Below, in pieces: positions 27,606-36,238 of a DNA stretch of 64,000 nt. The position numbers were made by a program, and so were the translations under genes. Below the pieces are notes generated by a model. That model saw only the letters and a list, made by a program, of their open reading frames with translations. It ran no database searches and had not been told where the DNA came from. The DNA is from Anatilimnocola floriformis. GTDB lineage: Bacteria > Planctomycetota > Planctomycetia > Pirellulales > Pirellulaceae. How positions within the stretch are numbered: position 1 is the first letter of the stretch; the number at the start of each line of letters is the position of its first letter. The stretch spans positions 5,084,001-5,148,000 of the forward strand of contig NZ_JAMLFW010000001.1 in NCBI RefSeq assembly GCF_024256385.1, written 5' to 3'.

Positions 27606-29039
27606 ATGGCCGCGCACAAGCGTTCTTCTTCGCGTCGTCAATTTCTGCAAACCGCCGCTGGTGTAACTGCCGGAGCCGTGGTGGCTCCTTATTTCTTCAG
27701 CGACTCGCCGCTCATGGCGCAGGATGCGAAGACCAAGAGTGCAAACGATCGGCCGGTGCTCGGTTGCATCGGCGTCGGCGATCGCTGGAATGCAGTCGGG
27801 CCGCAAGCGTTGAACTTTGCCGATTGCGTCGCGGTTTGCGATGTCGATACGGCAATGACCGACAAAGCCAAGGCCAAATGCGAAGACGTTCAGGCGAAGA
27901 AAGGGAACACCCGTAAGATCGAAGTCTTCGGCGACTACCGCAAGCTGCTCGATAACAAAGACATCAACGTCGTAACGATCGTTACCCCCGATCACTGGCA
28001 CAGCAAGATCGCCATCGAAGCGATGCGGGCTGGCAAAGACGTCTACTGCGAAAAGCCGTTGACGCTGACGATCGATGAAGGCAAGCAGATCATCAAGGTG
28101 CTGAAAGAGACAGGCCGGGTCTTTCAGGTCGGCACGCAGCAGCGCAGCGAAATGAGCGCCAACAAGGGCGAGTTCAAATCGCAATTCCTCACCGCCGTTG
28201 CTCTGTGTCGGCAAGGTCGGCTTGGCGACATCAAAAAGGTGCAATGCGCCATCGGCGGTTCGGTCGCTTCGGGGCCGTTGCCGAAGGTAGCCGCGCCGAG
28301 CACGATCAATTGGGAAATGTGGCTCGGCCAAGCCCCGCTCGTCGATTACGTTGCAGGCCCCAACACGGCCAGCTCCAACAAAACCTATCCCGCCAGCCGC
28401 TGTCACTACGAATTCCGCTGGTGGTACGAATACTCCGGCGGCAAGATGACTGACTGGGGCGCTCACCACGTCGACATCGCTCAATGGGCGATCGGCATGG
28501 AAAACAGCGGCCCGAACAGCATTGAAGGAACGGCCAAGCACCCAGTGCCGTTCAAGGACGGCTGGCCGACGCTCGACAATCAATACAACGCTGCGACCGA
28601 GTTCAAGGTGGTCGCCAACTTCCCCAATCAAGTCGAGATGACCATTCGCAGCGACACCGAAAACGGCATTACGATCGAAGGGACGAAGGGAACCATCTTC
28701 GTCAGCCGCGGCGCCCTGCGCGATGTAACCGGCACCGTGATTGCCGATCTGAAGTCGGAAAATCCGCTGCCGGAAGAAGTCATCACCAAGCTCTATAAGG
28801 GGAAGAAGCCCGGCAACCACATGGGCAACTTCTTTGAATGCGTGGCTTCGCGCGAGCAACCGATCAGCGACGTGTACACGCACCATCGCTCGATGACGAC
28901 CTGCCATTTGGCCAACATCGCCATCCGTCTCGACCGCAAAGTGAAGTGGAATCCTGAGACCGAACAAATCGAGGGTGACGACCAGGCCAATGGGTTCGTC
29001 AAGCGCGAACAACGGAAGGGCTACGAAGTCGTCGGTTAG
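27606..29039 (+). CDS. Tat-exported Gfo/Idh/MocA-family oxidoreductase
   Basis: A 477-residue NAD(P)-dependent oxidoreductase of the GFO/IDH/MocA family. A twin-arginine signal ([19 protein letters not shown]) suggests export of the folded enzyme with its nucleotide. The Rossmann part has [14 protein letters not shown] and the typical [13 protein letters not shown] segment. The C-terminal domain carries [21 protein letters not shown]. Members oxidise or reduce sugars and their derivatives. In planctomycetes, exported members are numerous and probably act on complex carbohydrates. ATG 27606 lies at the start of the Tat signal. A GTG at 27594 is an alternative. A 25-bp perfect hairpin follows the stop codon. 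Confidence 0.9.
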   Translation: MAAHKRSSSRRQFLQTAAGVTAGAVVAPYFFSDSPLMAQDAKTKSANDRPVLGCIGVGDRWNAVGPQALNFADCVAVCDVDTAMTDKAKAKCEDVQAKKGNTRKIEVFGDYRKLLDNKDINVVTIVTPDHWHSKIAIEAMRAGKDVYCEKPLTLTIDEGKQIIKVLKETGRVFQVGTQQRSEMSANKGEFKSQFLTAVALCRQGRLGDIKKVQCAIGGSVASGPLPKVAAPSTINWEMWLGQAPLVDYVAGPNTASSNKTYPASRCHYEFRWWYEYSGGKMTDWGAHHVDIAQWAIGMENSGPNSIEGTAKHPVPFKDGWPTLDNQYNAATEFKVVANFPNQVEMTIRSDTENGITIEGTKGTIFVSRGALRDVTGTVIADLKSENPLPEEVITKLYKGKKPGNHMGNFFECVASREQPISDVYTHHRSMTTCHLANIAIRLDRKVKWNPETEQIEGDDQANGFVKREQRKGYEVVG

Positions 29040-29051
29040 TTGTATTTAGAA

Positions 29052-29116
29052 GTAGCTGAATTCGCCAGAATTCAGACGACGTGCATAAGAATCTGAATTC
29101 TGGCGAATTCAGCTAC
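29052..29116. repeat. Perfect 25-bp inverted repeat between two genes
   Basis: The arms 29052-29076 and 29092-29116 are perfectly complementary (the left arm begins GTAGCTGAATTCGCC), with a 15-base loop. It follows the oxidoreductase stop by 12 bases and precedes xdhC. No T tract follows, so it is not a standard terminator, although a 25-bp stem in RNA would still be very stable. It has the look of a mobile or dispersed palindromic element. Confidence 0.8.
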
Positions 29117-29137
29117 AGGCAAACTGCTCGACTGTTT

Positions 29138-30232
29138 ATGCGCGACGTTGTCCGTCCACTATTGGCCGCTCTCGCTTCTGGGCGGCCGACTGCTTATTGC
29201 CGGCTGGTGGAAACGCGCGGCTCCACGCCGCAAAAAGCCGGCGCGGTCATGCTCGTTTTCGCCGACGGCAACCAAGCCGGCACGCTCGGCGGCGGCTGTG
29301 TCGAAGCCGAAGTCAAACGCCGCGCGATCGCGCTGATCGCCGCGGGAAAGAGCGACCTCTGCAAGTTTCAACTCGACAGCGATTACGGCTGGGACGACGG
29401 CCTGATTTGCGGTGGGCGAATGCTGGTGCTCATCGAGCCGATCCAATCTTCTTCGGCCGATTACTTTCGCCTGTTATCGGAGCGGATCGATGCAGGGCTG
29501 GGAACGACCGAAGCAATTGTGTTCGACGAAACCGCACAGCTTGCAGCTCCGACGAACTATCTGCTTGATGACGATGGAAAGTTGCTGGCCGCGCTACATG
29601 CAACTGACAATTCGGTGCCCGAGATAATTGTGCAGGAACTCAAGCCGCTCGACATTCGCCCGCGGCCGTATGTTTCGAGCGGGATTTCCTTCCTGCCAGT
29701 GCTCCCCCGTTGCCGGTTGATTATTGTCGGCGGTGGACATGTCGGCCAAGCCGTGGCCGAACTCGCCACGCCGCTCGATTTCGAAGTGTGGGTCGTCGAC
29801 GACCGCGCCGATGTCGTGAGCGAGGCCCGGTTCCCCAAAGCCGATCGGCGGATCGCGGGCCCGGTTGATCAGGTGCTGCCGTCGCTCCCCATCGATTGCA
29901 ACACTTACTGCCTGATCGTAACCCGTGGCCATAATCACGATGAGGAAGCGCTGTTCCACGTCGTCAGCCGCGGCGCACGCTACGTCGGCCTGATCGGCAG
30001 CCGGCGAAAAATTCGACTGATCTTCGACGACCTGCTCGAACAGGGCGTAACGCGCGAAGCCCTCGAGCGTGTCCACGCGCCGCTCGGCATCGACATCGGT
30101 TCGCAAACGGTGCCAGAGATCGCCGTGAGTATTGCTGCCGAATTGGTCGCACACCGCAATCGCGATGGCTTCATTCCGGGGCGCCCCGCCCGCGTCGAGA
30201 TGGCACAGTTCGATAGGCGGGCCACGCCGTGA
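29138..30232 (+). CDS. xdhC: XdhC/CoxI-family molybdenum cofactor insertion protein
   Basis: A 364-residue XdhC-family protein. The N-terminal XdhC/CoxI domain has GRPTAYCRLVETRGSTPQKAGA and the glycine-rich GTLGGGCVEAEV. The C-terminal Rossmann domain has IIVGGGHVGQAVAEL and LIVTRGHNHDEEALFHV. Such proteins bind molybdenum cofactor, help to sulfurate it and insert it into xanthine dehydrogenase or related enzymes in the cytoplasm. The TGA overlaps the GTG of the next gene, a MocA-type transferase, by the GTGA pattern. No xdhA or xdhB is nearby. I chose ATG 29138, just beyond the inverted repeat. Confidence 0.9.
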   Translation: MRDVVRPLLAALASGRPTAYCRLVETRGSTPQKAGAVMLVFADGNQAGTLGGGCVEAEVKRRAIALIAAGKSDLCKFQLDSDYGWDDGLICGGRMLVLIEPIQSSSADYFRLLSERIDAGLGTTEAIVFDETAQLAAPTNYLLDDDGKLLAALHATDNSVPEIIVQELKPLDIRPRPYVSSGISFLPVLPRCRLIIVGGGHVGQAVAELATPLDFEVWVVDDRADVVSEARFPKADRRIAGPVDQVLPSLPIDCNTYCLIVTRGHNHDEEALFHVVSRGARYVGLIGSRRKIRLIFDDLLEQGVTREALERVHAPLGIDIGSQTVPEIAVSIAAELVAHRNRDGFIPGRPARVEMAQFDRRATP

Positions 30233-30870
30233 GCGGCCGACGTTTTCGACCTGTCGAGATTCCGCCGCGAGCCTTCGCGATCATTCCCGCTGCCGGTGAG
30301 AGTCGCCGGATGGGGGGCGTGGCTAAGTTGCTGTTGCCGGTCCAAGGCGTGCCGCTCATTGCCCACACGCTCGCTGCGTGGCAAGCAGCGGGCCTCGTTC
30401 CACTGGTCGTGATTCGCCCCAGCGATGATGCACTCGCAGAAGTCTGCCACGCCTACGGAGCAGAAGTACTGCGAGCTGAAACGCCGCCGGCCGAAATGAA
30501 GATCAGCGTGCAACTCGCGCTCAAACATCTACAGCGGTATTCACTGCCGCCGAACTTCGCCTGGCTGCTCGCTCCAGCCGATATGCCGCGGTTGTCGCCG
30601 GCGATCATAGCCCGCTTGATCGATCAACATGCTGCCGCGGAAACAAAGTCGATTCTGGTTCCGACCATTTGCGGGAAGCAAGGCCATCCGGTTCTGTTTC
30701 CCTGGTCACTCGCTTCGCAAGTTTTCGAACTCGCGGCTAACGAAGGCGTGAAGGCGCTCCTCACGCGAAATCCGGTTCGCGAGATCGCCTGCGATGATCT
30801 GGCTCGGTATGAACCGTTCGTCGATGTCGACACGCCTGTCGACTATCAACAGCTGCGCGACGGCATTTAA
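30229..30870 (+). CDS. mocA: MocA/MobA-type molybdenum cofactor nucleotidyltransferase
   Basis: A 213-residue nucleotidyltransferase. The N-terminus shows the NTP-transferase signature IIPAAGESRRMGGVAKLLL, and the acidic metal site is LLAPADMPRLSP. MocA attaches CMP, and MobA GMP, to molybdopterin. The GTGA overlap with xdhC favours MocA, because both proteins supply enzymes of the xanthine dehydrogenase class. The specificity cannot be read directly. The C-terminal part (KQGHPVLF) fits the cofactor-binding end of the family. Confidence 0.85.
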   Translation: MSGRRFRPVEIPPRAFAIIPAAGESRRMGGVAKLLLPVQGVPLIAHTLAAWQAAGLVPLVVIRPSDDALAEVCHAYGAEVLRAETPPAEMKISVQLALKHLQRYSLPPNFAWLLAPADMPRLSPAIIARLIDQHAAAETKSILVPTICGKQGHPVLFPWSLASQVFELAANEGVKALLTRNPVREIACDDLARYEPFVDVDTPVDYQQLRDGI

Positions 30871-30876
30871 AATCGC

Positions 30877-31665
30877 CTACGACTGAGCAGCCGAACTGAT
30901 TTCGGCAATCGCCCGATATGGCCGCGTGCCGCGGACACGGCGTTTTTTTGCTGAAGCGGGAAAGCGAGTCTGACCGCACATTTCGCAGCGTTTCGCACCG
31001 GTGATCCATTCGCTCCGACACACCTCGCAGTGCGGCCGCAGGTTCCACCACAGGCCGTCAATCTCGCCGCGCGGGAAGAGTTGTATGCTCAAGGCCAGAT
31101 GTTTTTCGTGACAGGTCTGCAGCGCTGCGTTCAGCTCGCGCAGCGGCTGATTGGCCGCGAACTCTGGTTCGCTGCTGATCGTAGCGAACTGCCGCGCGAG
31201 GTACTCAACTTGCACACCTTGCAACGGCGACTGCATCCACCAGCCATACCAGAGGAACTGCGCGGGCTTGAACAATTGATTGTCGCGCGGGCAGCGTTGC
31301 ACACGCTGTAGCCACGGCTCGCGCGGCTCCGGCACGGGGAACAAGCCATAGCAACCGGCGTAGCTAGGTTGCTGAAACTGCGAGATCGCATTCGCCGGGC
31401 AGTTGCCGCAGCAGTCGCGGACGATGGCTTCGCCGCCGTAGATGGCCAGCGATTCGCTCACGCGAAAGCCGAGGGTTTGATCAGCGGTCGTCGCCAGATC
31501 GTCATGCACTCGACCTTCGGCTAGCGCCTCGGAAGTGCAACGCGCCGAGCGCAGTTGCCGCTCGACTTTTTCTGGCTGATTTTCGGGCAGCATCTCCCGC
31601 AGTGGGCATTGCCGCTCGATGGCCCAGCACAAAAATTCGGGCGTAAGCTCGTTAGTAACTGCCAC
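30877..31665 (-). CDS. Zinc-ribbon protein of unknown function
   Basis: A 262-residue cysteine-rich soluble protein. The middle has CCGNCP and a nearby GCYG, a cluster that may bind metal or an iron-sulfur centre. The C-terminal part has CEVC and CEMC separated by nine residues, a zinc ribbon. No membrane segment is evident, and I do not recognise the family. GTG 31665 was chosen because AGGAAGG lies seven bases upstream; an in-frame TTG lies directly in front of it and another at 31701. It is downstream of purH by 136 bases on the same strand. Confidence 0.65.
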   Translation of the reverse strand: MAVTNELTPEFLCWAIERQCPLREMLPENQPEKVERQLRSARCTSEALAEGRVHDDLATTADQTLGFRVSESLAIYGGEAIVRDCCGNCPANAISQFQQPSYAGCYGLFPVPEPREPWLQRVQRCPRDNQLFKPAQFLWYGWWMQSPLQGVQVEYLARQFATISSEPEFAANQPLRELNAALQTCHEKHLALSIQLFPRGEIDGLWWNLRPHCEVCRSEWITGAKRCEMCGQTRFPASAKKRRVRGTRPYRAIAEISSAAQS

Positions 31666-31801
31666 CAAACCGGCCTTCCTATCGCCCCAACCTTTCCGCA
31701 AAACGTCACGCCAGGCTTCTTACCCGACGCCGTCTATCTTAATTGCTAACCGCGGCGACCGTGGTGAAAAAGCCGTAATTCTTCGACCGGTGGTGCCGAG
31801 T

Positions 31802-33367
31802 TTAATGCTTGAAGTGCCGCCGACCGGTAAAGATCATCGGCAGGCCGTGCTCATTGCAAGCCGCAATCACTTCGGGATCCTTCACGCTGCCACCGGGCTG
31901 AATGATGCCAATCACCCCCGCCGCGGCAGCGCGATGGATCGAATCGGGGAAGGGGAAAAACGCATCGCTAGCGAGCACGCTCCCCGGCGCCCGTTGACCC
32001 GCCTTTTGAATCGCGATCTCGACCGAATCGACGCGGCTCATCTGTCCAGCGCCGCAACCAATCAGCATGCCGTCTTTCGACAGCGAAATCGCGTTGCTCT
32101 TCACGTGTCGCACCACGGCCCAGGCAAACTTCAACTCGGCCAGTGCGCGAGCATCGGGTTGCTTCTCGGTGACGATTTTCCATTCACTCTCGGGATCAGC
32201 GAGCACATCGGCCTGTTGCACGAGCATGCCACCCTCGATCTGCCGATAACCAATCGTCGGCTGCTGCGGCGTGAAGTCGCCGACCGCGAGCAAACGGACA
32301 TTGGCTTTCCACTTCGGCTTGCTCTTGAGCATGTCGAGGGCCGCTGCATCGAAGGCCGGCGCGACAATGGCTTCGAGAAACAAACCAGGCTGACAGAGAA
32401 CTTCCGCCGTGGCCTGATCAATCGTTTGATTCATCGCCAGCACGCCGCCGAAGGCACTTTGCGGATCACCCTCAAGAGCCTTGCGAGTCGCCGCCGCCAG
32501 CGTGTCGCCCACCGCAGCGCCGCAAGGATTGTTGTGTTTGATCACCGCACAGGCGGCCTGCGACAACGGCCGCACAATGGCCAGCGCGCTATCGAGATCG
32601 AGCAGATTGTTGTACGACAGTTCCTTGCCGTTCAGTTGCTTCGCGCGGACCAGGCTCGTGCCGTTCGCGCCGGCCTGACGATAGACGGCGGCCAATTGAT
32701 GCGAGTTTTCGCCGTAGCGCAGTTCGTTTTCGAGCACCAGCGGAATGCTGAGTTGCTGCGGAAACGTATCTCCGAGTTGCTTCGCAAACCACGCGCTGAT
32801 CGCCGCGTCGTAACCCGCCGTGTGAGCATAAGCAGCCGCGGCCAACTTCCGCCGCAAGGCAAAGCTGGTCGCGCCCTGATCCTTTACTTCCTGCAGAATC
32901 GCTTCGTACTGCGACGGGCTCGTAGCGATCGTCACGAACGCATGATTCTTCGCCGCCGCTCGCACCAGGCTCGGCCCGCCGATGTCGATATTCTCGATCG
33001 CGTCCTCGACACTCACGTTCGGCTTGGCGACGGTCGCTTCGAACGGATAGAGATTCACCACCACCAGTTCGAAACTAACGATGCCATGCTCAGCGGTCAG
33101 CTGCATGTCTTCGGCATGATCGCGGCGGGCGAGAATGCCGCCGAAAATCTTCGGATGGAGTGTCTTCACCCGGCCGTCGAGCATCTCGGGAAAGCCGGTG
33201 TACTCGGCGACGTCGCGAACCTTCAGGCCGGCCTGCTCGAGAAACTTCCGCGTACCGCCGGTGCTGTAGATTTCGACTCCCGCCGCGGCCAACCCTTGGG
33301 CAAACTCGGCGAGGCCCGCCTTATCGCTGACACTAATAACCGCCCGCTGCAAACGAGGATTGCTCAT
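31802..33367 (-). CDS. purH: Bifunctional AICAR formyltransferase / IMP cyclohydrolase
   Basis: A 521-residue enzyme that performs the last two steps of IMP synthesis. The N-terminal cyclohydrolase domain (~1-200) starts RAVISVSDKAGLAEFAQGL with TGGTRKFLEQAGL and GFPEMLDGRVKTLHP. The C-terminal formyltransferase domain (~200-521) contains the KHNNPCG catalytic motif. The C-terminus ends in IFTGRRHFKH, as in other PurH proteins. The annotated longer frame (to 33493) begins in a region with no coding character. ATG 33367 gives the usual length. It is preceded by more than 500 bases with no gene. Confidence 0.95.
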   Translation of the reverse strand: MSNPRLQRAVISVSDKAGLAEFAQGLAAAGVEIYSTGGTRKFLEQAGLKVRDVAEYTGFPEMLDGRVKTLHPKIFGGILARRDHAEDMQLTAEHGIVSFELVVVNLYPFEATVAKPNVSVEDAIENIDIGGPSLVRAAAKNHAFVTIATSPSQYEAILQEVKDQGATSFALRRKLAAAAYAHTAGYDAAISAWFAKQLGDTFPQQLSIPLVLENELRYGENSHQLAAVYRQAGANGTSLVRAKQLNGKELSYNNLLDLDSALAIVRPLSQAACAVIKHNNPCGAAVGDTLAAATRKALEGDPQSAFGGVLAMNQTIDQATAEVLCQPGLFLEAIVAPAFDAAALDMLKSKPKWKANVRLLAVGDFTPQQPTIGYRQIEGGMLVQQADVLADPESEWKIVTEKQPDARALAELKFAWAVVRHVKSNAISLSKDGMLIGCGAGQMSRVDSVEIAIQKAGQRAPGSVLASDAFFPFPDSIHRAAAAGVIGIIQPGGSVKDPEVIAACNEHGLPMIFTGRRHFKH

Positions 33368-33904
33368 GGCACAAACACGCAAAAAGAGGCCGCGAAGAGT
33401 GAAGCAGCCAACTTCCCGCAGCCCCGCCAGAGCGTCAAGCCGGAGTTGACAAACGGCGGCTGACGGATTTCCGTTAGCCTCGCTCGGCCACAACTTTTAC
33501 AACAGTAGTACGCACAAATTGCGATGAACCGAAACGGTCATTACTTACGAACAAAACCTCAGGTTCTAGTGACGTTTTCTCACAACATTTTCGCAATAAC
33601 TATACATCAACCTCTTACGAAAATCCCAGTCCGCCGAACTACCGGCCAACCCTCGACTTGCCGCCAACCGCTTGATCGCAAACCCTTAAGCTCGCTGCTA
33701 ACCGCACAACAGAGGTGAGGCTGAGCTCACAACAGTTCCACTGCCCCGGCACAACAACGCCGAACCGTGCGGCCGATCCGCAAAAACATTCACCAGCTTG
33801 CCAAAGAGCAGAACGACGCGGTCAGCGCGCCAATCGATATTGTACTTATGTCCACTATTTGGTCAAGCACGAATTCTGAATGCCGCCTCAGCCGTCACCG
33901 CGGT
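33368..33904. other. 537-base region with no gene seen
   Basis: The region upstream of purH and downstream of the metallopeptidase gene has frequent stops in all frames and no ORF with protein-like composition. The purH promoter should lie in its left part. The stretch 33500-33640 is comparatively A/T-rich. I found no RNA gene, terminator with a T tract or repeat. Confidence 0.5.
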
Positions 33905-34582
33905 TCACTCCGGCAGCAACCGTGGCCGCGGCACGCGCTGACCGACGATTCTTCCCCAGCGATGATGCAGCTGCGTGAAATCGAGCTTGAGAAAACTCCA
34001 CAGCGCCTCGGGTGGTTGTTGGGCGAGCCAGGCGTCGACCAGCACTTCCATGTGAGCGTCGTACTGGGCCTGCGACCCGCTGTGGGCGTAGCAGCGACCT
34101 TCGTGGCGGCGGATGTCGCCATCGAACTGCGGGCTGATGTGCCACAGCTCGTGAAAGATAGTGATCAGCTTCTCGCGCAGATCGAGATCCTGAAATCGCG
34201 GCAGATAAAACGTGAGAATGTAGAGCAGTTCCTGACCCTGCTCCTTGCCGGGAGTCGCCGGCGCGTACATTCGCTGAATGGTGTAAGGCCTGCCGCGGCG
34301 CTTCGTCGTCAGGCTGCCATCCTTGAACCGCAACGGCGTGAGCGAGGCATACAAGCCGTAGTTCACTCGCTTGCGCGCTTGCGCAAACACGACGGCAATC
34401 TGCTCGAACTTCACATGCCCAAGCACCGGCGTGCGGGCGACCATATCCTGGCCGAGCAACCGCATCGCGAGGCAGAAATCGAAGGGCGTCTTCAATTGCC
34501 CGGCGCTCGTCGCCTTCCGATCCAAGCGTCGCCGCAAACTCGCCGCCGGCTGCAGCTTTCCTGGGACTGACTTGCTTTCCAT
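33905..34582 (-). CDS. Putative HExxH metallopeptidase-like protein
   Basis: A 225-residue soluble protein. It contains HELWH (His144, Glu145, His148), the zinc-binding signature of gluzincin/metzincin peptidases, inside a helix (REKLITIFHELWHISP). A following segment with HSGSQAQYDAHMEVL may offer a third ligand. No signal peptide is visible, so it would act in the cytoplasm. The N-terminus is basic (KSVPGKLQPAASLRRRL). I recognise no closer family, though it recalls the short phage-type metallopeptidases. It is flanked by gene-poor DNA on both sides. Confidence 0.65.
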   Translation of the reverse strand: MESKSVPGKLQPAASLRRRLDRKATSAGQLKTPFDFCLAMRLLGQDMVARTPVLGHVKFEQIAVVFAQARKRVNYGLYASLTPLRFKDGSLTTKRRGRPYTIQRMYAPATPGKEQGQELLYILTFYLPRFQDLDLREKLITIFHELWHISPQFDGDIRRHEGRCYAHSGSQAQYDAHMEVLVDAWLAQQPPEALWSFLKLDFTQLHHRWGRIVGQRVPRPRLLPE

Positions 34583-35029
34583 CCGTGTGCTCCTCAGCGC
34601 AAACCATTTCGCACCGGCAGATTAGCACGATTTGCGCAGGCGTGTACAGCTGACTGCTGCGTATCCATCGTCGCCGAAATTCTCCGAATTCGGTGGGCTG
34701 AGGTTATTCAATCGCGCGCCGCCGAAAGAGCTCCGCGAATTCGGCACTTTCGCGAGTGCACTCGGCGGCGGTTAGTCTGCGAATCTCGACTGAATCCGAA
34801 CGCGCGGTTCTTGTATAGACGTGCCAAACACGGAACTTCGCGGGGCTCGTTCCTCAGCGCGCTTCAGGTCAACCGCAACCCATCGTTTTCGGAGAAAACG
34901 ACGACAAAGGTCGATCGCAGTGGCCAGCGAGCTGAGTTTCGCTCACTATTGCAACTTGCCGAGTACACCGACCGCGACTTGTGATGAGCAACAGCGAAAG
35001 CCTCTGCGATGTATCTCCGTCAAATAAGC
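34583..35029. other. 447-base region with no gene seen
   Basis: This stretch lies between the divergent metallopeptidase and 35030 genes. It contains several GAATTC/CCGAATTCGG-type words near 34680 and 34735, but I could not build a strong stem. All frames are broken and the only open frame (34821-35027) has no protein-like composition. Promoters for both neighbours should be here. Confidence 0.45.
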
Positions 35030-35716
35030 ATGAAAGTGGATCCTGCCTTCGTGGATCAACACTCAGGGGCACTCGTTGGGAGAATTAGCAACGACAGCGC
35101 ATGTGTGTGCGACCTGTGGAGCGAGCAATTGCGGCGGCTGTCGATTCAAACCGATGGCGATCGCGTGATCGTGGTGACGGTGATCGAACATCAAGAACCG
35201 CCGGACACTGTCGCGGTGCTTAACTTTGGCTGGGAATTTCCGTTGGCACGTTACCAGCAAGCGGAGAACTCCGCAGCGGCGCGCGCAGGCGTGATCCATG
35301 GTTGGATTCGCGATGCGGTGATTTTCCTGGCCAAGGCTCGCGGCTGGGACTGGGAGTCGTTGTTATCTGCGGCTCAGCACGTCGAGCAGAGTGGATTCAT
35401 CTACCAAGCAGCGCTGCCGAAAAAGGCCTGGAGCGCCGACAGAAAGTTCGGCGTAACGGCTGGTGTGTGGATGTCGCCCGACTGTTTGAAGCTGCGGGCG
35501 TTTCTCTATCGACGTGGCAACCCAGATCCCATTGCCGTTCGCGACTTCGCGGAACTACCTCCCTGCCACGATTCCCTGCAGAGCTTCATCGGGGGAGTTC
35601 GTTACGTGCGCAATGCCCGCTGGCAGGTTGGGATGCCGAGTTGGTCGTTCGCGCGCAAGAGATGGGATGTGAACTTCGCGGACGAAGTGGCTGCATTGAG
35701 CGACAAGAAAAAATAG
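35030..35716 (+). CDS. Protein of unknown function
   Basis: A 228-residue protein without signal peptide or membrane helix. It has a mixed composition with segments such as VIVVTVIEHQEPPDTVAVLN and DWESLLSAAQHVEQSGFIY, and is moderately rich in tryptophan. No recognised motif. ATG 35030 was chosen over one eight codons further upstream. It is in a gene-poor stretch with the next unknown gene convergent to it, so its role cannot be inferred from context. Confidence 0.6.
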   Translation: MKVDPAFVDQHSGALVGRISNDSACVCDLWSEQLRRLSIQTDGDRVIVVTVIEHQEPPDTVAVLNFGWEFPLARYQQAENSAAARAGVIHGWIRDAVIFLAKARGWDWESLLSAAQHVEQSGFIYQAALPKKAWSADRKFGVTAGVWMSPDCLKLRAFLYRRGNPDPIAVRDFAELPPCHDSLQSFIGGVRYVRNARWQVGMPSWSFARKRWDVNFADEVAALSDKKK

Positions 35717-35758
35717 GAGCCATATGGTTGGGTATGGCGATTGATAGATACCGTGTGA

Positions 35759-36040
35759 TCAGGACATTCCTTGCTTCGGCGGCGCGAAGATTTGGCGATC
35801 GTTCAGCAGCTTGATGACATGGTCCGCGAGTTCTCCCATTCCAATCAGAAAACTTGGCGTGTCACCTGCCGTCATCCAAAATGACAAGGGCCTACTTATG
35901 ACCCTGAGGGGGTAATGTTCAATGTTTTCGATGGTGTAGTAGGTGCCGGACTCGCCTTGGTGGCAACTAACTTCATAGCCGTGCTCTTTGAGAAGCTGCA
36001 GAATGAATGCAGCCTGATCCTTCGCGCGGAGCGGAATCAT
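35759..36040 (-). CDS. Small protein of unknown function
   Basis: A 93-residue protein starting at ATG 36040 with MIPLRAKDQAAFILQLLKEHG, an amphipathic helix followed by strand-like segments (YYTIENIEHYPL) and a final helix (LADHVIKLLND). Its size and pattern recall small regulatory or binding domains, but I recognise none. The longer frame (to 36175) adds 45 residues with no protein character. It lies downstream of the rplQ terminator. Confidence 0.5.
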   Translation of the reverse strand: MIPLRAKDQAAFILQLLKEHGYEVSCHQGESGTYYTIENIEHYPLRVISRPLSFWMTAGDTPSFLIGMGELADHVIKLLNDRQIFAPPKQGMS

Positions 36041-36165
36041 GTAGAGTCCCACGGGTTTACTCCAAGGGGCAGAATATGAACCTCGTACCACGCACATCAA
36101 ATAATAGCGTAACGGACAACGTCTTGCGAAATGCGTCATCCCTTCCGGATGGTCGCAAGAAACAG

Positions 36166-36197
36166 CAAGAGCCACGCGGTTGATCGCGTGGCTCTTG
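36166..36197 (-). terminator. Hairpin after rplQ, probable terminator of the alpha operon
   Basis: A 13-bp perfect stem (36166-36178 with 36185-36197) encloses a six-base loop, starting 42 bases after the rplQ stop. On the minus strand it is followed by CTGTTTCTTG, a weak T-rich run. It ends the minus-strand ribosomal operon in the position expected. Confidence 0.65.
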
Positions 36198-36238
36198 AGA
36201 TTTGAACCAGAAAAGACCGGCCGAAACCGGAATTTAAA

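Noticed and set aside
27525-29012. 495-residue minus-strand frame opposite the Gfo/Idh/MocA gene
   Set aside because: Shadow frame. The plus strand has a complete Tat signal and EKPL motif.
31619-33463. 614-residue plus-strand frame opposite purH
   Set aside because: Shadow frame with no recognisable motif. purH on the minus strand is full-length and conserved.
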